DNA of 64,000 nt from Comamonadaceae bacterium OS-1. GTDB taxonomy: Bacteria > Pseudomonadota > Gammaproteobacteria > Burkholderiales > Burkholderiaceae_C. Each line of letters opens with the position of its first letter. Positions within the stretch are counted from its first letter, which is position 1. A program made the translations under genes and the position numbers. The DNA lies in the NCBI GenBank assembly GCA_027923965.1, contig AP026969.1:806001-870000 (forward strand). Reading direction: 5' to 3'. The notes under the pieces were generated by a model. It was not told the DNA's origin and did not search any database. It saw nothing but the letters and a program-made list of their open reading frames with translations. Below, piece after piece: positions 50,740 to 63,555 of the stretch.

Positions 50740-52986
50740 ATGCGTTTAGTTCAAAAAATCAACGACGGCTGGATCTTCCACGCCGATTTCTCGCAAAACC
50801 TGGTGGCGAATGCCCAAGCTGGCCAAGCCGTACGCCTGCCGCACAACGCGGTCGATCTGGAGATGAATTACTTCGACGAAAAGTCGTTCCAGAAAGAGTT
50901 TGCCTACCAGCTCCACTTGCCCTGGCAGCCCGCCTTTGAGCGCCAGGAAGTGGCCCTGGTGTTTGACGGGGCCATGGCCAACAGCGTGGTGTGGGTCAAC
51001 GGCCAGCAGGTGGCCCAGCATGCCGACGGCTACACGCCTTTCGAGGCGCGGCTGACCGGCTTGCTGCATGCGGGCGACAACCTGGTCACCGTCAAGATCG
51101 ACGGCAGCGAAAACCCCGACATCCCGCCCTTCGGCGGCCAGATCGACTACCTGACCTATGCCGGCATCTACCGCGACGTGTGGCTCAAGGTGACGGATGC
51201 AGTGTCGATTGCCCGCATCAAGGTGGAGACCGCGCACGAGCTCAGCGATGCCAAAACCGTGGCCATCATCGGCACCCTGGCCAACCCGCGTGGCGTGGCG
51301 CTGGCTGGCACGGCGCGGGCCGAGCTGTGCGCGCTGGATGGCACGGTGCTGCAGCAGCAGACGGTGGCCTTCACCGGCGACACGGTGCGCGTGGTGTTTG
51401 ACAACCTGGCGGGCCTGGCGCTGTGGGAGCTGGACTCGCCCCAGCTCTACCGCGTGGCCCTGCATATCGATACGCCCGACGGCCAGGACACGCTGGATGC
51501 GCGCTTCGGCTTTCGCACCGCACGCTTTGCCAGCGATGGCTTCCGCCTGAACGGCAAGCTGCTGAAAATCCGCGGCCTGAACCGCCACCAGTCCTACCCT
51601 TACGTGGGCTATGCCATGGGCCGCCGCGCACAGGAGCTGGATGCCGACATCTTGAAGAACGAGCTGCACTGCAACCTGGCGCGCACCTCGCACTACCCGC
51701 AGTCGCCGTATTTTCTGGACCGCTGCGACGAAATCGGCCTGCTGGTGTTTGAAGAAATCCCGGGCTGGCAGCACATTGGCGGCGCGGTCTGGCAAGACGA
51801 ATCGGTGGAGAACGTGCGCCGCATGGTGCAGCGCGACTGGAACCACCCCAGCATCATTTTGTGGGGCGTGCGCATCAACGAATCTGCGGATAACCACGAC
51901 TTCTTCGTCCGCACCAACGCCATGGCCCGCTCCCTGGACACCACCCGCCAGACCGGCGGCGTACGCTGCATTGAAAACAGCGAACTGCTGGAAGACGTCT
52001 ACACCATGAACGACTTCTTCCACATCGCGCCCGCCGACTGGCTGCCGGGCCGTGCCCCTGCGCCGCTGCGCCAGACCCGCGACGTGACCGGCCTGGCCAC
52101 AGATGTGCCCTACCTGGTGACCGAGTTCAACGGCCACATGTACCCCACCAAACGCATCGACCCCGAAGACCGCCAGGCCGAGCACGCCACCCGCCACCTG
52201 GAGGTGCTGAACGCCGCCTACGCCAACCCGCAAATCGCCGGGGCCATAGGCTGGTGCATGTTCGACTACAACACCCACAAGGACTTTGGCGCGGGCGACC
52301 GCATCTGCCACCACGGCGTGATGGACATCTTCCGCGCGCCCAAGTTCGCTGCCGCCGTCTACGCCAGCCAGTGCCCGCCAGAGCAGCAGGTGGTGCTGGA
52401 GCCGGTGACCTACTGGGCGCGTGGCGAGAAAGACCGCTGCGAGGTGCTGCCCCTGCTGGTGCTGACCAATTGCGACTACATCGAATTCCAGTTTGGCGAC
52501 TTCCCGGTGAAACGCGCCGAGCCCGACCGCGCCAAGTACCCGCACCTGCCCTACGCGCCCGTCACCATCGACAGCCGCCAGGTGGACATGGCCGAGGTGG
52601 GCGCCTGGGGCATGCAGTGGCTGGACTGCACGATCACCGGCTTCGTGGGCGGCCAGGCCGTGGCCAGCGTCACGCTCAGTGGCAACCCGCTCCCCACCAC
52701 GCTGGAGGTGGTGGCCGACAGCACAAGCCTGCTGGCCGATGAGAAAGATGCTGTGCGCTTCACCGTGCGCGCCCTCGACCAATGTGGCCGCGTGCTGCCG
52801 TTTCTGGACGACGTGGTGGCGGTGGAAGTCACTGGCGGTGCCCAACTGCTGGGGCCGGAACTCATCTTGTTCAAGGGCGGCGTGGCGGGCTTCTGGGTGG
52901 AGAGCACCGGCGCGCACGCCGATACCCAGGTGGTGGTGTCCACCCGGCGGCTGGGCCGCCAGGTTGTGACTTTGGCTGCCGCATAA
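50740..52986 (+). CDS. Glycoside hydrolase family 2 enzyme
   Basis: A 748-residue protein without a signal peptide. A sugar-binding jelly-roll N-terminus (SVVWVNGQQVAQHADGYTPFEA; YLTYAGIYRDVWLKV) is followed by an Ig-like domain and a TIM barrel. The acid/base is Glu381 in GVRINESAD, and the nucleophile is Glu462 in LVTEFNGHMYP, with a C-terminal beta domain. It is probably an intracellular beta-galactosidase or beta-glucuronidase-type enzyme acting on the imported sugar. It lies between permease and ATPase genes of the operon. Confidence 0.9.
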   Translation: MRLVQKINDGWIFHADFSQNLVANAQAGQAVRLPHNAVDLEMNYFDEKSFQKEFAYQLHLPWQPAFERQEVALVFDGAMANSVVWVNGQQVAQHADGYTPFEARLTGLLHAGDNLVTVKIDGSENPDIPPFGGQIDYLTYAGIYRDVWLKVTDAVSIARIKVETAHELSDAKTVAIIGTLANPRGVALAGTARAELCALDGTVLQQQTVAFTGDTVRVVFDNLAGLALWELDSPQLYRVALHIDTPDGQDTLDARFGFRTARFASDGFRLNGKLLKIRGLNRHQSYPYVGYAMGRRAQELDADILKNELHCNLARTSHYPQSPYFLDRCDEIGLLVFEEIPGWQHIGGAVWQDESVENVRRMVQRDWNHPSIILWGVRINESADNHDFFVRTNAMARSLDTTRQTGGVRCIENSELLEDVYTMNDFFHIAPADWLPGRAPAPLRQTRDVTGLATDVPYLVTEFNGHMYPTKRIDPEDRQAEHATRHLEVLNAAYANPQIAGAIGWCMFDYNTHKDFGAGDRICHHGVMDIFRAPKFAAAVYASQCPPEQQVVLEPVTYWARGEKDRCEVLPLLVLTNCDYIEFQFGDFPVKRAEPDRAKYPHLPYAPVTIDSRQVDMAEVGAWGMQWLDCTITGFVGGQAVASVTLSGNPLPTTLEVVADSTSLLADEKDAVRFTVRALDQCGRVLPFLDDVVAVEVTGGAQLLGPELILFKGGVAGFWVESTGAHADTQVVVSTRRLGRQVVTLAAA

Positions 52987-52996
52987 GGAGACCGAG

Positions 52997-54082
<1,086 letters not shown>

Positions 54083-54109
54083 GCCCACGGGCGGTGGTTA
54101 AAAGTTATA

Positions 54110-54169
54110 GATAAAAACAGCCTCTCACGCTCATTCCATCAGCGTAAGCAGCTATAAAAACCATAGTTC
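54110..54169 (+). repeat. Dispersed intergenic repeat, copy 12
   Basis: CACGCTCATTCCATCAGCGT, then AAGCAGCTATAAAAACCATAG. It lies between two tandem plus-strand genes. Confidence 0.83.
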
Positions 54170-54283
54170 TGGCCGAGGCCCATGTCGTGCCCCGGCCAGA
54201 AGCCGTCGTGCTGGTGGGGGCGGGCGGGGCCGATTGGGGCAAGACTGGGGGCGTTTCGCACCTTATCCACACTGGCCCCGCGC

Positions 54284-54619
54284 ATGACTGTCTCCTACAT
54301 CTACCTCTTCATTGCCATCGTCGCCGAGGTGGTGGCCACCAGCTTCCTCAAGAGCTCCGACAGCTTCACCCGGCTGTGGCCCAGCGTGGTCACGGTGGTG
54401 GGCTACGCCATCGCCTTTTTGTTCCTGTCGCTCACGCTGCGCACCATCCCTACCGGCGTGGCCTACGCCATCTGGTCGGGCACCGGCATCGTGCTGATCT
54501 CGCTGGTGGGCTGGTGGTGGTTCGGCCAGAACCTGGACCTGCCCGCCATCGCCGGCATGGGGCTGATCATCGCCGGGGTGGTGGTGGTGAACGTGTTTTC
54601 CAAGACGTCGGGGCATTGA
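54284..54619 (+). CDS. Small multidrug resistance protein, EmrE-like
   Basis: A 111-residue membrane protein with four helices. The Glu14-type position is in YIYLFIAIVAEVVATSFLKSS, and TRLWPSVVTVVGYAIAF and IPTGVAYAIWSGTGIVLISLVGW match EmrE closely, ending NVFSKTSGH. It is a proton-coupled exporter of cationic compounds. ATG 54284 gives the family length; an in-frame ATG at 54182 has no support. It ends four bases before repeat copy 13. Confidence 0.93.
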   Translation: MTVSYIYLFIAIVAEVVATSFLKSSDSFTRLWPSVVTVVGYAIAFLFLSLTLRTIPTGVAYAIWSGTGIVLISLVGWWWFGQNLDLPAIAGMGLIIAGVVVVNVFSKTSGH

Positions 54620-54622
54620 GAG

Positions 54623-54681
54623 AGAAATTGGCACTTCATGCTGATGGGACGGGCACAAGCAGCTATCAAAACCATAGTTTT
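54623..54681 (+). repeat. Dispersed intergenic repeat, copy 13
   Basis: CATGCTGATGGGACGGGCAC, then AAGCAGCTATCAAAACCATA. It lies between the EmrE-like and glutamate decarboxylase genes. Confidence 0.83.
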
Positions 54682-54792
54682 ACCCCCTGTGTGCTGCAGC
54701 GCACAGACCCTGTCACACCCCGTGGCTAGAGTGGTGCGGTAGCCGTATCCAGGTCCTTCGGCTTGCAGCGTGCCACGCGAAGGACAGGACCC

Positions 54793-56211
54793 ATGGCATT
54801 GCACCAGACGATAGAAGCACACGACCAGGACATCGAGGACGTGTATTCCACCGGCGCATCGCAGCGCAGCCTGCCCAAATACCGTCTGCCCGAGCATTCC
54901 ACCGCCGCCTCTGCCGCCTATAACCTGGTGCGTGACGAGCTGCTGCTGGACGGCAACTCGCGCCAGAACCTGGCCACCTTCTGCACCACCTGGGTCGAGC
55001 CCGAGGTGCAAAAGCTGATGGCCGACGCGCTGGACAAGAACATGATCGACAAGGACGAGTACCCGCAAACCGCAGAGATCGAAAACCGCTGCGTGCACAT
55101 CATTGCCGACCTGTGGCACGCCCCCAAATCCTGGGACACCATTGGCTGCTCGACCACCGGCTCCAGCGAAGCCGCCATGCTCGGCGGCCTGGCTCTGAAG
55201 TGGGCCTGGAAGAAGCGGCGCGAAGCCCTGGGCCTGCCCACCGACAAGCCCAACTTCGTCTGCGGGCCGGTGCAGATCTGCTGGAAAAAGTTTGCCCGCT
55301 ACTTTGACGTGGAGATGCGCGAAGTGCCGCTGCGCGGCGATGCCCTGGGCCTGCAGCCGCAAGACCTGCGCGACTACTGCGACGAAAACACCATCGGCGT
55401 GGTGGCCACGCTGGGCGTGACCTTCACCGGCATCTACGAACCCGTGGCCGCGCTGGCCCAGGCGCTGGACGCGCTGCAGCGCGACCTGGGGCTGGACATT
55501 CCGATCCACGTGGATGCGGCCAGCGGCGGCTTTGTGGCCCCGTTCATCCAGCGCGATGTGCCGTGGGACTTCTGCTTGGAGCGGGTCAAGTCCATCAATG
55601 CCTCGGGCCACAAATACGGCCTGGCCCCGCTGGGCGTGGGCTGGGTGGTGTGGCGCAGCAAGGCCGATCTGCCCGAAGATCTGATCTTTTACGTGGACTA
55701 CCTGGGCGGCAACATGGCCACGTTCGCGCTCAACTTCAGCCGCCCGGGCGGCGAAATCATTGCCCAGTACTACAACTTTTTGCGCCTGGGCCGCGAGGGC
55801 TACACCCGCATCCAGCAGGCCTGCAGCGACACCGCCCAGTGGCTGGCGCAGGAGCTGGCCCGGATCGGCCCGCTGGAGCTGGTGTACGACGGCCAGGGCG
55901 GCCTGCCCGCCGTCTGCTACAAGCTCCGTGACGGCGTGGAACACGGCTTCACGCTGTACGACCTGTCCGAGCGGGTGCGCATGCGCGGCTGGCAAATCGC
56001 CTCGTACCCGCTGCCCAGCGACCGCCAGACCGTGGTGGTGCAGCGGGTGCTGGTGCGCCACGGGGTCAGCCGCGACCTGATCGCGCTGCTGCTGCAAGAC
56101 CTGCGCGCCGGCATCGCCTTTCTGCAACACAACCCGGTGCTGCATTCCACCGCCGGGCCCACCTTCAACCATGGGGCCGAAGCCGCCCCGGCCCTGTTGG
56201 CCACCGCATAG
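54793..56211 (+). CDS. gadB: Glutamate decarboxylase
   Basis: A 472-residue PLP enzyme from ATG 54793 (AGGACAGGACCC upstream); E. coli GadB has 466. The start (EDVYSTGASQRSLPKYRLPE) and NLATFCTTWVEPE, GCSTTGSSEAAMLGGLALKW and SINASGHKYGLAPLG with PLP-lysine at about 274 are typical. It converts glutamate to GABA while consuming a proton. The antiporter gene follows after 13 bp and a YdeP-type gene converges with it, suggesting acid resistance. The N-terminal region is conserved as in pH-dependent GadB. Confidence 0.95.
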   Translation: MALHQTIEAHDQDIEDVYSTGASQRSLPKYRLPEHSTAASAAYNLVRDELLLDGNSRQNLATFCTTWVEPEVQKLMADALDKNMIDKDEYPQTAEIENRCVHIIADLWHAPKSWDTIGCSTTGSSEAAMLGGLALKWAWKKRREALGLPTDKPNFVCGPVQICWKKFARYFDVEMREVPLRGDALGLQPQDLRDYCDENTIGVVATLGVTFTGIYEPVAALAQALDALQRDLGLDIPIHVDAASGGFVAPFIQRDVPWDFCLERVKSINASGHKYGLAPLGVGWVVWRSKADLPEDLIFYVDYLGGNMATFALNFSRPGGEIIAQYYNFLRLGREGYTRIQQACSDTAQWLAQELARIGPLELVYDGQGGLPAVCYKLRDGVEHGFTLYDLSERVRMRGWQIASYPLPSDRQTVVVQRVLVRHGVSRDLIALLLQDLRAGIAFLQHNPVLHSTAGPTFNHGAEAAPALLATA

Positions 56212-56224
56212 GCCCGGGCACGCC

Positions 56225-57925
56225 ATGCACGCGTTCCTGGTGTTTCTGCAGCAGAACCCCTACATCCTGCTGTTCGCCGTGGTGGGCCTGTCGGTCTGGG
56301 TGGGCCGCTGGACGGTGAAGGGCTACGGCCTGGGCCCGGTGGCTTCGGCCATCGCTATTGGCTGTGCGGTGGCCACCTGGGGCGCGGCCAACGGCGTGGA
56401 GTTCACGCTCGACACCTTCACCAAGAGCCTGTTTTACTACCTGTTCATGTACGGCGTGGGCCTGCGGGTGGGGCCGTCGTTCATCAACAGCCTCAAGGGC
56501 GACGGGCTGAAGTTTGTGTTTCTGGCCACGCTGTCGTCGCTGCTGGGCCTGGGCATCGTGGTGCTGGGGGCGCGCTGGATGGCGCTGCCGGTGGGCGCGG
56601 CGGGCGGCATTCTGGCGGGTTCGCAAACCATGTCGGCGGCGATCGGCTCGGCCGAGCAGGCCCTCACCTCGGGCGTGGTGCCCATTCCGGCGGGTTCCAC
56701 CGCAGCCGATGCCACCGCCATGATTGCCTTGTCGTACGGCCTGACCTACATCTGGGGCACGGTGGGCATCATCCTGATCTGCAAATACCTGCCGCGCTGG
56801 TGGCGGGTGGATGCGCGCCAGGCCGCCCAGGACTACGAGCACGCGCACGGCGTGCCCAATGTGGACGACGCAGGCCTCAGCGGCTACCGGCCGTTTGACC
56901 TGCGGGCCTACCGCGTGGTGCACCCCGACACGGTAGGCCAGAGCATCGCCCAGTTCCGGGCGCGCTTTCCGCAGTACCAGATCGAAAACGTCGAGCGCGG
57001 CAAGCACCTGCTGGGGGCGGACCCGGCCCTGGTGCTGCAGCACGGCGACGTGGTGGCCCTGGGCGGCAGCCTGGTGGCGCTGACCGACCACATGGGCAGC
57101 ATCGGCCCCGAAGTGCCCGACGCACGCGCGCTGAACATCCCGCTGGACCAGGCCGAAATCGTGGTCACCCACCGCGACGCAGTGGGCCGCACGCTGCAGG
57201 ACTTCCGCACCTCGGCCCTGGCCGGGCAGGTGCAGCTCACCGGCATCGAGCGCGGCGGCGTGCCCCTGCCCATGGGCTTGCAGACCCGGCTGCAGCGGCT
57301 GGATGTGCTGCACTTCGTGGGCCTGCGCAGCGCCATCGACAAGGCCACCGCGCTGCTTGGGCCGGTAGCGCGGCCCAGCACCGCCACCGATTTGCTGACC
57401 CTGTCGCTGGGCATGATCCTGGGCTTTGGGATTGGCCTGGTGCAGGTGCCTGCGTTTGGCGCAACGGTGGGCCTAGGCAATGCGGGCGGCCTGCTGGTGT
57501 CGGGCATCATCGTGTCGTCGCTGGTGTCGCGCCTGCGCTTCTTCGGCAACACGCCGAATGCGGCGCGCAACGTGCTCGAAGACATGGGGCTGATCTTTTT
57601 TGTGGTCATCGTCGGCGTGAATGCCGGGGCGCATTTGCTGTCGCAGCTCAGCGGCACCCTGGCGCTGCAGATCCTGGGCCTGGGCTTTGTGGCCTGCACC
57701 GTGCCGCCCTTTGTCGTGTGGGCCATTGGCCTGCACCTGTTCAAGATCAACCCCGCCATCCTGATGGGCGGTGTCGCCGGGGCCCGCAGCCACTCCGGCC
57801 CGGCCCGCGAAGCCGCCAAGGAGATTGACAGCTCGGTGCCGTGGATTGGCTTTCCGGTGGCCTACGCGGTGTCGGGGATTTTGCTGACGGTGTTTGGCTA
57901 CTTCGCCATGGTGTTGGCGAAGTAG
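56225..57925 (+). CDS. AspT-family exchanger (putative glutamate/GABA antiporter)
   Basis: A 566-residue membrane protein from ATG 56225. Two blocks of helices flank a cytoplasmic region with two TrkA-C-like domains (YRVVHPDTVGQSIAQFR; EIVVTHRDAVGRTLQDF), the layout of the aspartate:alanine exchanger family (AspT/YidE). GSQTMSAAIGSAEQAL and GVAGARSHSGPA are conserved substrate-pathway motifs. As it follows gadB directly, glutamate/GABA exchange is the likely function, in place of GadC. That is inferred from context. Confidence 0.86.
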   Translation: MHAFLVFLQQNPYILLFAVVGLSVWVGRWTVKGYGLGPVASAIAIGCAVATWGAANGVEFTLDTFTKSLFYYLFMYGVGLRVGPSFINSLKGDGLKFVFLATLSSLLGLGIVVLGARWMALPVGAAGGILAGSQTMSAAIGSAEQALTSGVVPIPAGSTAADATAMIALSYGLTYIWGTVGIILICKYLPRWWRVDARQAAQDYEHAHGVPNVDDAGLSGYRPFDLRAYRVVHPDTVGQSIAQFRARFPQYQIENVERGKHLLGADPALVLQHGDVVALGGSLVALTDHMGSIGPEVPDARALNIPLDQAEIVVTHRDAVGRTLQDFRTSALAGQVQLTGIERGGVPLPMGLQTRLQRLDVLHFVGLRSAIDKATALLGPVARPSTATDLLTLSLGMILGFGIGLVQVPAFGATVGLGNAGGLLVSGIIVSSLVSRLRFFGNTPNAARNVLEDMGLIFFVVIVGVNAGAHLLSQLSGTLALQILGLGFVACTVPPFVVWAIGLHLFKINPAILMGGVAGARSHSGPAREAAKEIDSSVPWIGFPVAYAVSGILLTVFGYFAMVLAK

Positions 57926-57937
57926 CGGGGGTTTGAG

Positions 57938-57994
57938 GGAAATCAGCCGCCTGTGCTGATGGGGCGGGCGTGAGCTGCTATGAAAATGGGAGTT

Positions 57995-57996
<2 letters not shown>
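57938..57996 (+). repeat. Dispersed intergenic repeat, copy 14
   Basis: CTGTGCTGATGGGGCGGGCG, then GTGAGCTGCTATGAAAATG. It fills the 69-bp gap between the converging antiporter and YdeP-type genes. Confidence 0.82.
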
Positions 57997-60349
<2,353 letters not shown>

Positions 60350-60445
60350 GGGGGCTTTCTGGGGGAGGTAGGGAGAGAAGGGGGTTTTGGGGGAGGGCAT
60401 GCCCCAAGCACGGATTGGACCAGGGCCGAGTATCTGCCGGGTGGG

Positions 60446-60883
60446 TTAACGCCGTTTCGTCTTCGGTATCTTGACCACCCGTGCCGCAGTGATACCCAAG
60501 GCCGCCCGGGCCAGCGCATCGGCCTCGGTGTTACGGTGCTGCGGTATCCACACCAGCGTGGCCTGGTCGAAGGACTTGAACAGCGCCCGTGCCTCGCCAA
60601 ACAGCGCCGCCAGCCGGGCAATCGGCCGGGCGCAGCTGCTGCCCACCTGCTCCACCACGATGCTGTTGTCGCAGTGCAGCCGCAGGTCGTCCGCTCCCTG
60701 GAGTTTCAGCGCCTGTAACGCCGCCATCAGCGCCCGCACCTCCGCCTCGTTGTTGCAGCCGGTGCCCGGAGCGAGTTGCGACAGCGTATGGCGCGTGCCG
60801 TCGGGTGCCGTCCACACAGCACCCAGGCCCATGCGGCCGGGGTTGGGCAGGGCGCTGCCGTCGGTGTGGATGTGCCAGGGCAT
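60446..60883 (-). CDS. RNase H-like protein
   Basis: A 145-residue protein from the ATG at 60883. HIHTDGSALPNPGRMG, NNEAEVRALMAAL, LRLHCDNSIVVEQV and NTEADALARAAL contain the D-E-D-D residues of the RNase HI fold. It is similar to RNH-domain proteins (the reverse-transcriptase-like family), which degrade RNA in RNA-DNA hybrids. The length is close to RNase HI. It stands between the RES toxin gene and the YdeP gene. Confidence 0.85.
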   Translation of the reverse strand: MPWHIHTDGSALPNPGRMGLGAVWTAPDGTRHTLSQLAPGTGCNNEAEVRALMAALQALKLQGADDLRLHCDNSIVVEQVGSSCARPIARLAALFGEARALFKSFDQATLVWIPQHRNTEADALARAALGITAARVVKIPKTKRR

Positions 60884-60925
60884 GGGGGCTGGGTGGCAGA
60901 CGTTCAGGCCCGTTTGCACCGTCTC

Positions 60926-61525
60926 TCAGACGAGCGCAATCGACTGCATCTGTGTGAGTGCCGTGAATGCTTCTGGTATGGCCAGGAGCGCAACGGGTGG
61001 GAAGCCCGGCAACAGGCGAACGTGCGGCTTCGCACGGTCAAAAAGAACGATCGCTGGCTGCTGGCCTGCCGCGAAGCGGGAGAGGTAGACCATGCCGTCG
61101 GGTGCGTCGGCATGTTGGTACATGGCACGGGCCAGTTCTCGCGTTTCCTGGTACTCGCCCATCAAGTCCATGTTATTCAGGCCCATGGCCTGGAGTCCGG
61201 GGCCGTACAGATCGACGATCTTGAGCTTGGAGAAATCAACCATGAGGAGTGACAGACTGCGCCGCTCGTGCTCGGCCTTGGGCACCTCGTATTGGTTGGT
61301 GGCCGCGTTAAACCGTTCGCGCAGAAGGGTCTCCGCGTAGCAAACACCAAACGTGGGCGCGCAATACAGGGTTTCGAAGGCACCGAGCGGGTCATCGAAA
61401 CGGCCGCTGACAGCCGCTCTGAACCCCGGCTCCGCCGCAGCGTGCTTCGTCCAGCAGATCCGATGTTGCAAAACGTCCGTCGGTCTGGCCGTCTGGAGTC
61501 TTGCGGGAAGTGGTGGTACGCGCAC
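60926..61525 (-). CDS. RES-domain toxin
   Basis: About 199 residues from GTG at 61525. HRICWTKHAAAEPGFRAA, SGRFDDPLGAFETLYCAPTFGVCYAETLL and later DLYGPGLQAMGL match the RES family, which are NAD+-degrading toxins with conserved Arg, Tyr and Glu. The start immediately follows the stop of the antitoxin gene (no gap), typical of coupled translation. Confidence 0.88.
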   Translation of the reverse strand: MRVPPLPARLQTARPTDVLQHRICWTKHAAAEPGFRAAVSGRFDDPLGAFETLYCAPTFGVCYAETLLRERFNAATNQYEVPKAEHERRSLSLLMVDFSKLKIVDLYGPGLQAMGLNNMDLMGEYQETRELARAMYQHADAPDGMVYLSRFAAGQQPAIVLFDRAKPHVRLLPGFPPVALLAIPEAFTALTQMQSIALV

Positions 61526-62497
61526 TTACGCTGGTGCCATCAGGTCCGCGTACTCGGCTGCAACGGCCATCACCCGGTCGCGTTCACCTGCCCGAAGCGC
61601 ATCCAGCGGCGAGGTTCCGTCCAACGCCGGGATACCTTGCGTGATGAACAGGTACTGGGTCCAGGGATCGAGCGTTTGAAGCGTTTCCAGAAGATCCGGC
61701 ATGGCTTCGCCCACCTTCGGCTCCAGCTGCCAAGTAGGGTAACGCTGGAGCCGGGTGCCATGGGTCAAGGCGAGCAAGCTGCCTTTTTGGCGCTTCTGGT
61801 TTACGGTTTCACGGCTGACGCCCATCAGCTTGGCCAACTCGCTTGAGCTCACCATGCCAGGACCGGAAATGATCCTGGCGCGAACGTCGGCACCCGCTTT
61901 GACGGCTGCAGCGTACCCTGGCGTATGCACCGGTGTGGTGGTTTCAGGTGCCTGCACAACTCGACTGCCTTGGGCGACAACCCGTTCGGCCAACTTCGTT
62001 TCGACGATGGCCTCAATGATCTGTTCGAGGTTCATGGACAGATCGTTCGTCTGCTTCTTCGCTGCGCGGGGTGTGGTTGGCGCTTTTTCCTGCTGCGTTT
62101 TGACGAACTTGGTTGTCAAGGCGCGGATATTGGGATTTGCGCGGCGAGCGACGATTCCAATATATGTGAATGCGGGGTCCATGGTTTCCTGCTCAATGCG
62201 CATCATTGCCCGATCCGCGGGGAAATCGACGTGGCCAAACACGATGCTTTGGCCCATAGGCAAAGGCGACGCAGGAAAGTGTGCATATCCGGGCGCAACA
62301 ACGTTCTCCTGGTGCGTCCGGCCTACCAAGTGCACAGTGTCTTTCTCTACCAATGCTTGGTAGACCAGCCCTCCAGCCTCCACGTTTATCCTCAGCGTAG
62401 CCCCAAATTTTTTGGAGCGCGCCTGCTCTCCAGCAGGCTTGCTGGGCCAGGTAGTTTCATATCCGCGAAGATTGCCGGGAGTCGATGGTTTGGCCAT
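61526..62497 (-). CDS. Xre/MbcA-type antitoxin with long N-terminal extension
   Basis: A 323-residue protein. Residues about 205-250 hold an HTH (MVSSSELAKLMGVSRETVNQKRQKG). The C-terminus (DPWTQYLFITQGIPALDGTSPLDAL, then GERDRVMAVAAEYADLM) is like the toxin-binding domain of RES-associated antitoxins. The N-terminal 110 residues (LRINVEAGGLVYQALVEKD onward) are of no family I recognise and make the protein more than twice usual length. It is encoded just before the RES toxin. Confidence 0.78.
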   Translation of the reverse strand: MAKPSTPGNLRGYETTWPSKPAGEQARSKKFGATLRINVEAGGLVYQALVEKDTVHLVGRTHQENVVAPGYAHFPASPLPMGQSIVFGHVDFPADRAMMRIEQETMDPAFTYIGIVARRANPNIRALTTKFVKTQQEKAPTTPRAAKKQTNDLSMNLEQIIEAIVETKLAERVVAQGSRVVQAPETTTPVHTPGYAAAVKAGADVRARIISGPGMVSSSELAKLMGVSRETVNQKRQKGSLLALTHGTRLQRYPTWQLEPKVGEAMPDLLETLQTLDPWTQYLFITQGIPALDGTSPLDALRAGERDRVMAVAAEYADLMAPA

Positions 62498-62570
62498 AAA
62501 GCCATCTTAACCGCTGTTGCATTTTCGTCAATTTCGTCAGGTATTGCCGGTCGAAGGAGGCATGTAGCGG

Positions 62571-63479
62571 CTATGAGGGTGCCACTTGCCCCGGCGGCGG
62601 CACGTAGCGCAACGCCTCCACCACCAGCGCCAGCGCAGGCGAAGACCGCCGACTGGCGTAGTACAGGTGGTAGCCGGGGAAGGTGGCAGACCAGTCGTCC
62701 AGCACCGAGACCAGGCGGCCCGCGGCCAGGTGGGCATCGACCAGGTCGCTGGGAACCCAGGCCAGCCCGTGCCCCGCCAGTGCTGCGGCCACGATGAGTT
62801 CGCTGGTGTTGAAGGCCAGCCGCCCGGACACGTTGGCGCTGCTGCTTTTGCCCTGCTTTTTGAATTCCCAGGCCATGAGGCCGCTGTGGGTGGGCAGGCG
62901 CCGCCCGATGCAGTCGTGGTGGCCGAGGTCCTGGGGTGTGCGCGGTGGCGCATGGCGGCTGAAGTAGCCGGGCGTGCCCACCACCACGGTTTGCATGTCG
63001 GGAGCGATGCGCACCGCAATCATGTCCTTGGCCACGTCGCCGCCCAGGCGCACCCCGATGTCGAAGCGTTCGGCCACGATGTCGGTGAAACGGTTGTCGC
63101 TGCTGATCTCCAGCTGGATGTCGGGGTACAGCGCCAGCCAGGGCTCCAGCCGGGGCCACAGCAGCGACTGGACGGCATGCTCGGTGGCGGTGATGCGCAC
63201 GGTGCCCGCCGGTTTGCCGCGCATCTCGTGCAGCAGCTCCAGCTCGCGCTCAATATCGGCAAAACGCGGCCCCACGGCCTGGTACAGCCGCTCGCCCGCC
63301 TCGGTGGGGGCCACGCTGCGGGTGGTGCGGTTGAGCAGCTTCAGGTCCAGCCGCGTCTCCAGCGCCCGCACCGTCTGGCTGAGCGCCGACTGGGACAGGC
63401 CCATCTGCGCGGCGGCCCGGGTGAAGCTGCCGGCCCGTACCACGGCCGCGAAGGCCGCCAGGTCGTCAAAGCGTGTCAT
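62571..63479 (-). CDS. LysR-type regulator
   Basis: A 302-residue protein. The HTH is FAAVVRAGSFTRAAAQMGLSQSALSQTVRALETRL, followed by an effector domain with GDVAKDMIAVRIAPD. It is divergent from the P460-like cytochrome gene about 76 bp away, a possible target. Confidence 0.92.
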   Translation of the reverse strand: MTRFDDLAAFAAVVRAGSFTRAAAQMGLSQSALSQTVRALETRLDLKLLNRTTRSVAPTEAGERLYQAVGPRFADIERELELLHEMRGKPAGTVRITATEHAVQSLLWPRLEPWLALYPDIQLEISSDNRFTDIVAERFDIGVRLGGDVAKDMIAVRIAPDMQTVVVGTPGYFSRHAPPRTPQDLGHHDCIGRRLPTHSGLMAWEFKKQGKSSSANVSGRLAFNTSELIVAAALAGHGLAWVPSDLVDAHLAAGRLVSVLDDWSATFPGYHLYYASRRSSPALALVVEALRYVPPPGQVAPS

Positions 63480-63555
63480 TGATTAAGTAGGCTTATAAGA
63501 GTATGCAGATTCTGCAGTCTAGTCATTCAATAAAGCGCTGTCTAGACTGGGCCGC

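Noticed and set aside
60350..60400. Longer start for the YdeP-type protein
   Set aside because: The 17 extra residues do not match the family; MRKRPEG aligns with the usual N-terminus.
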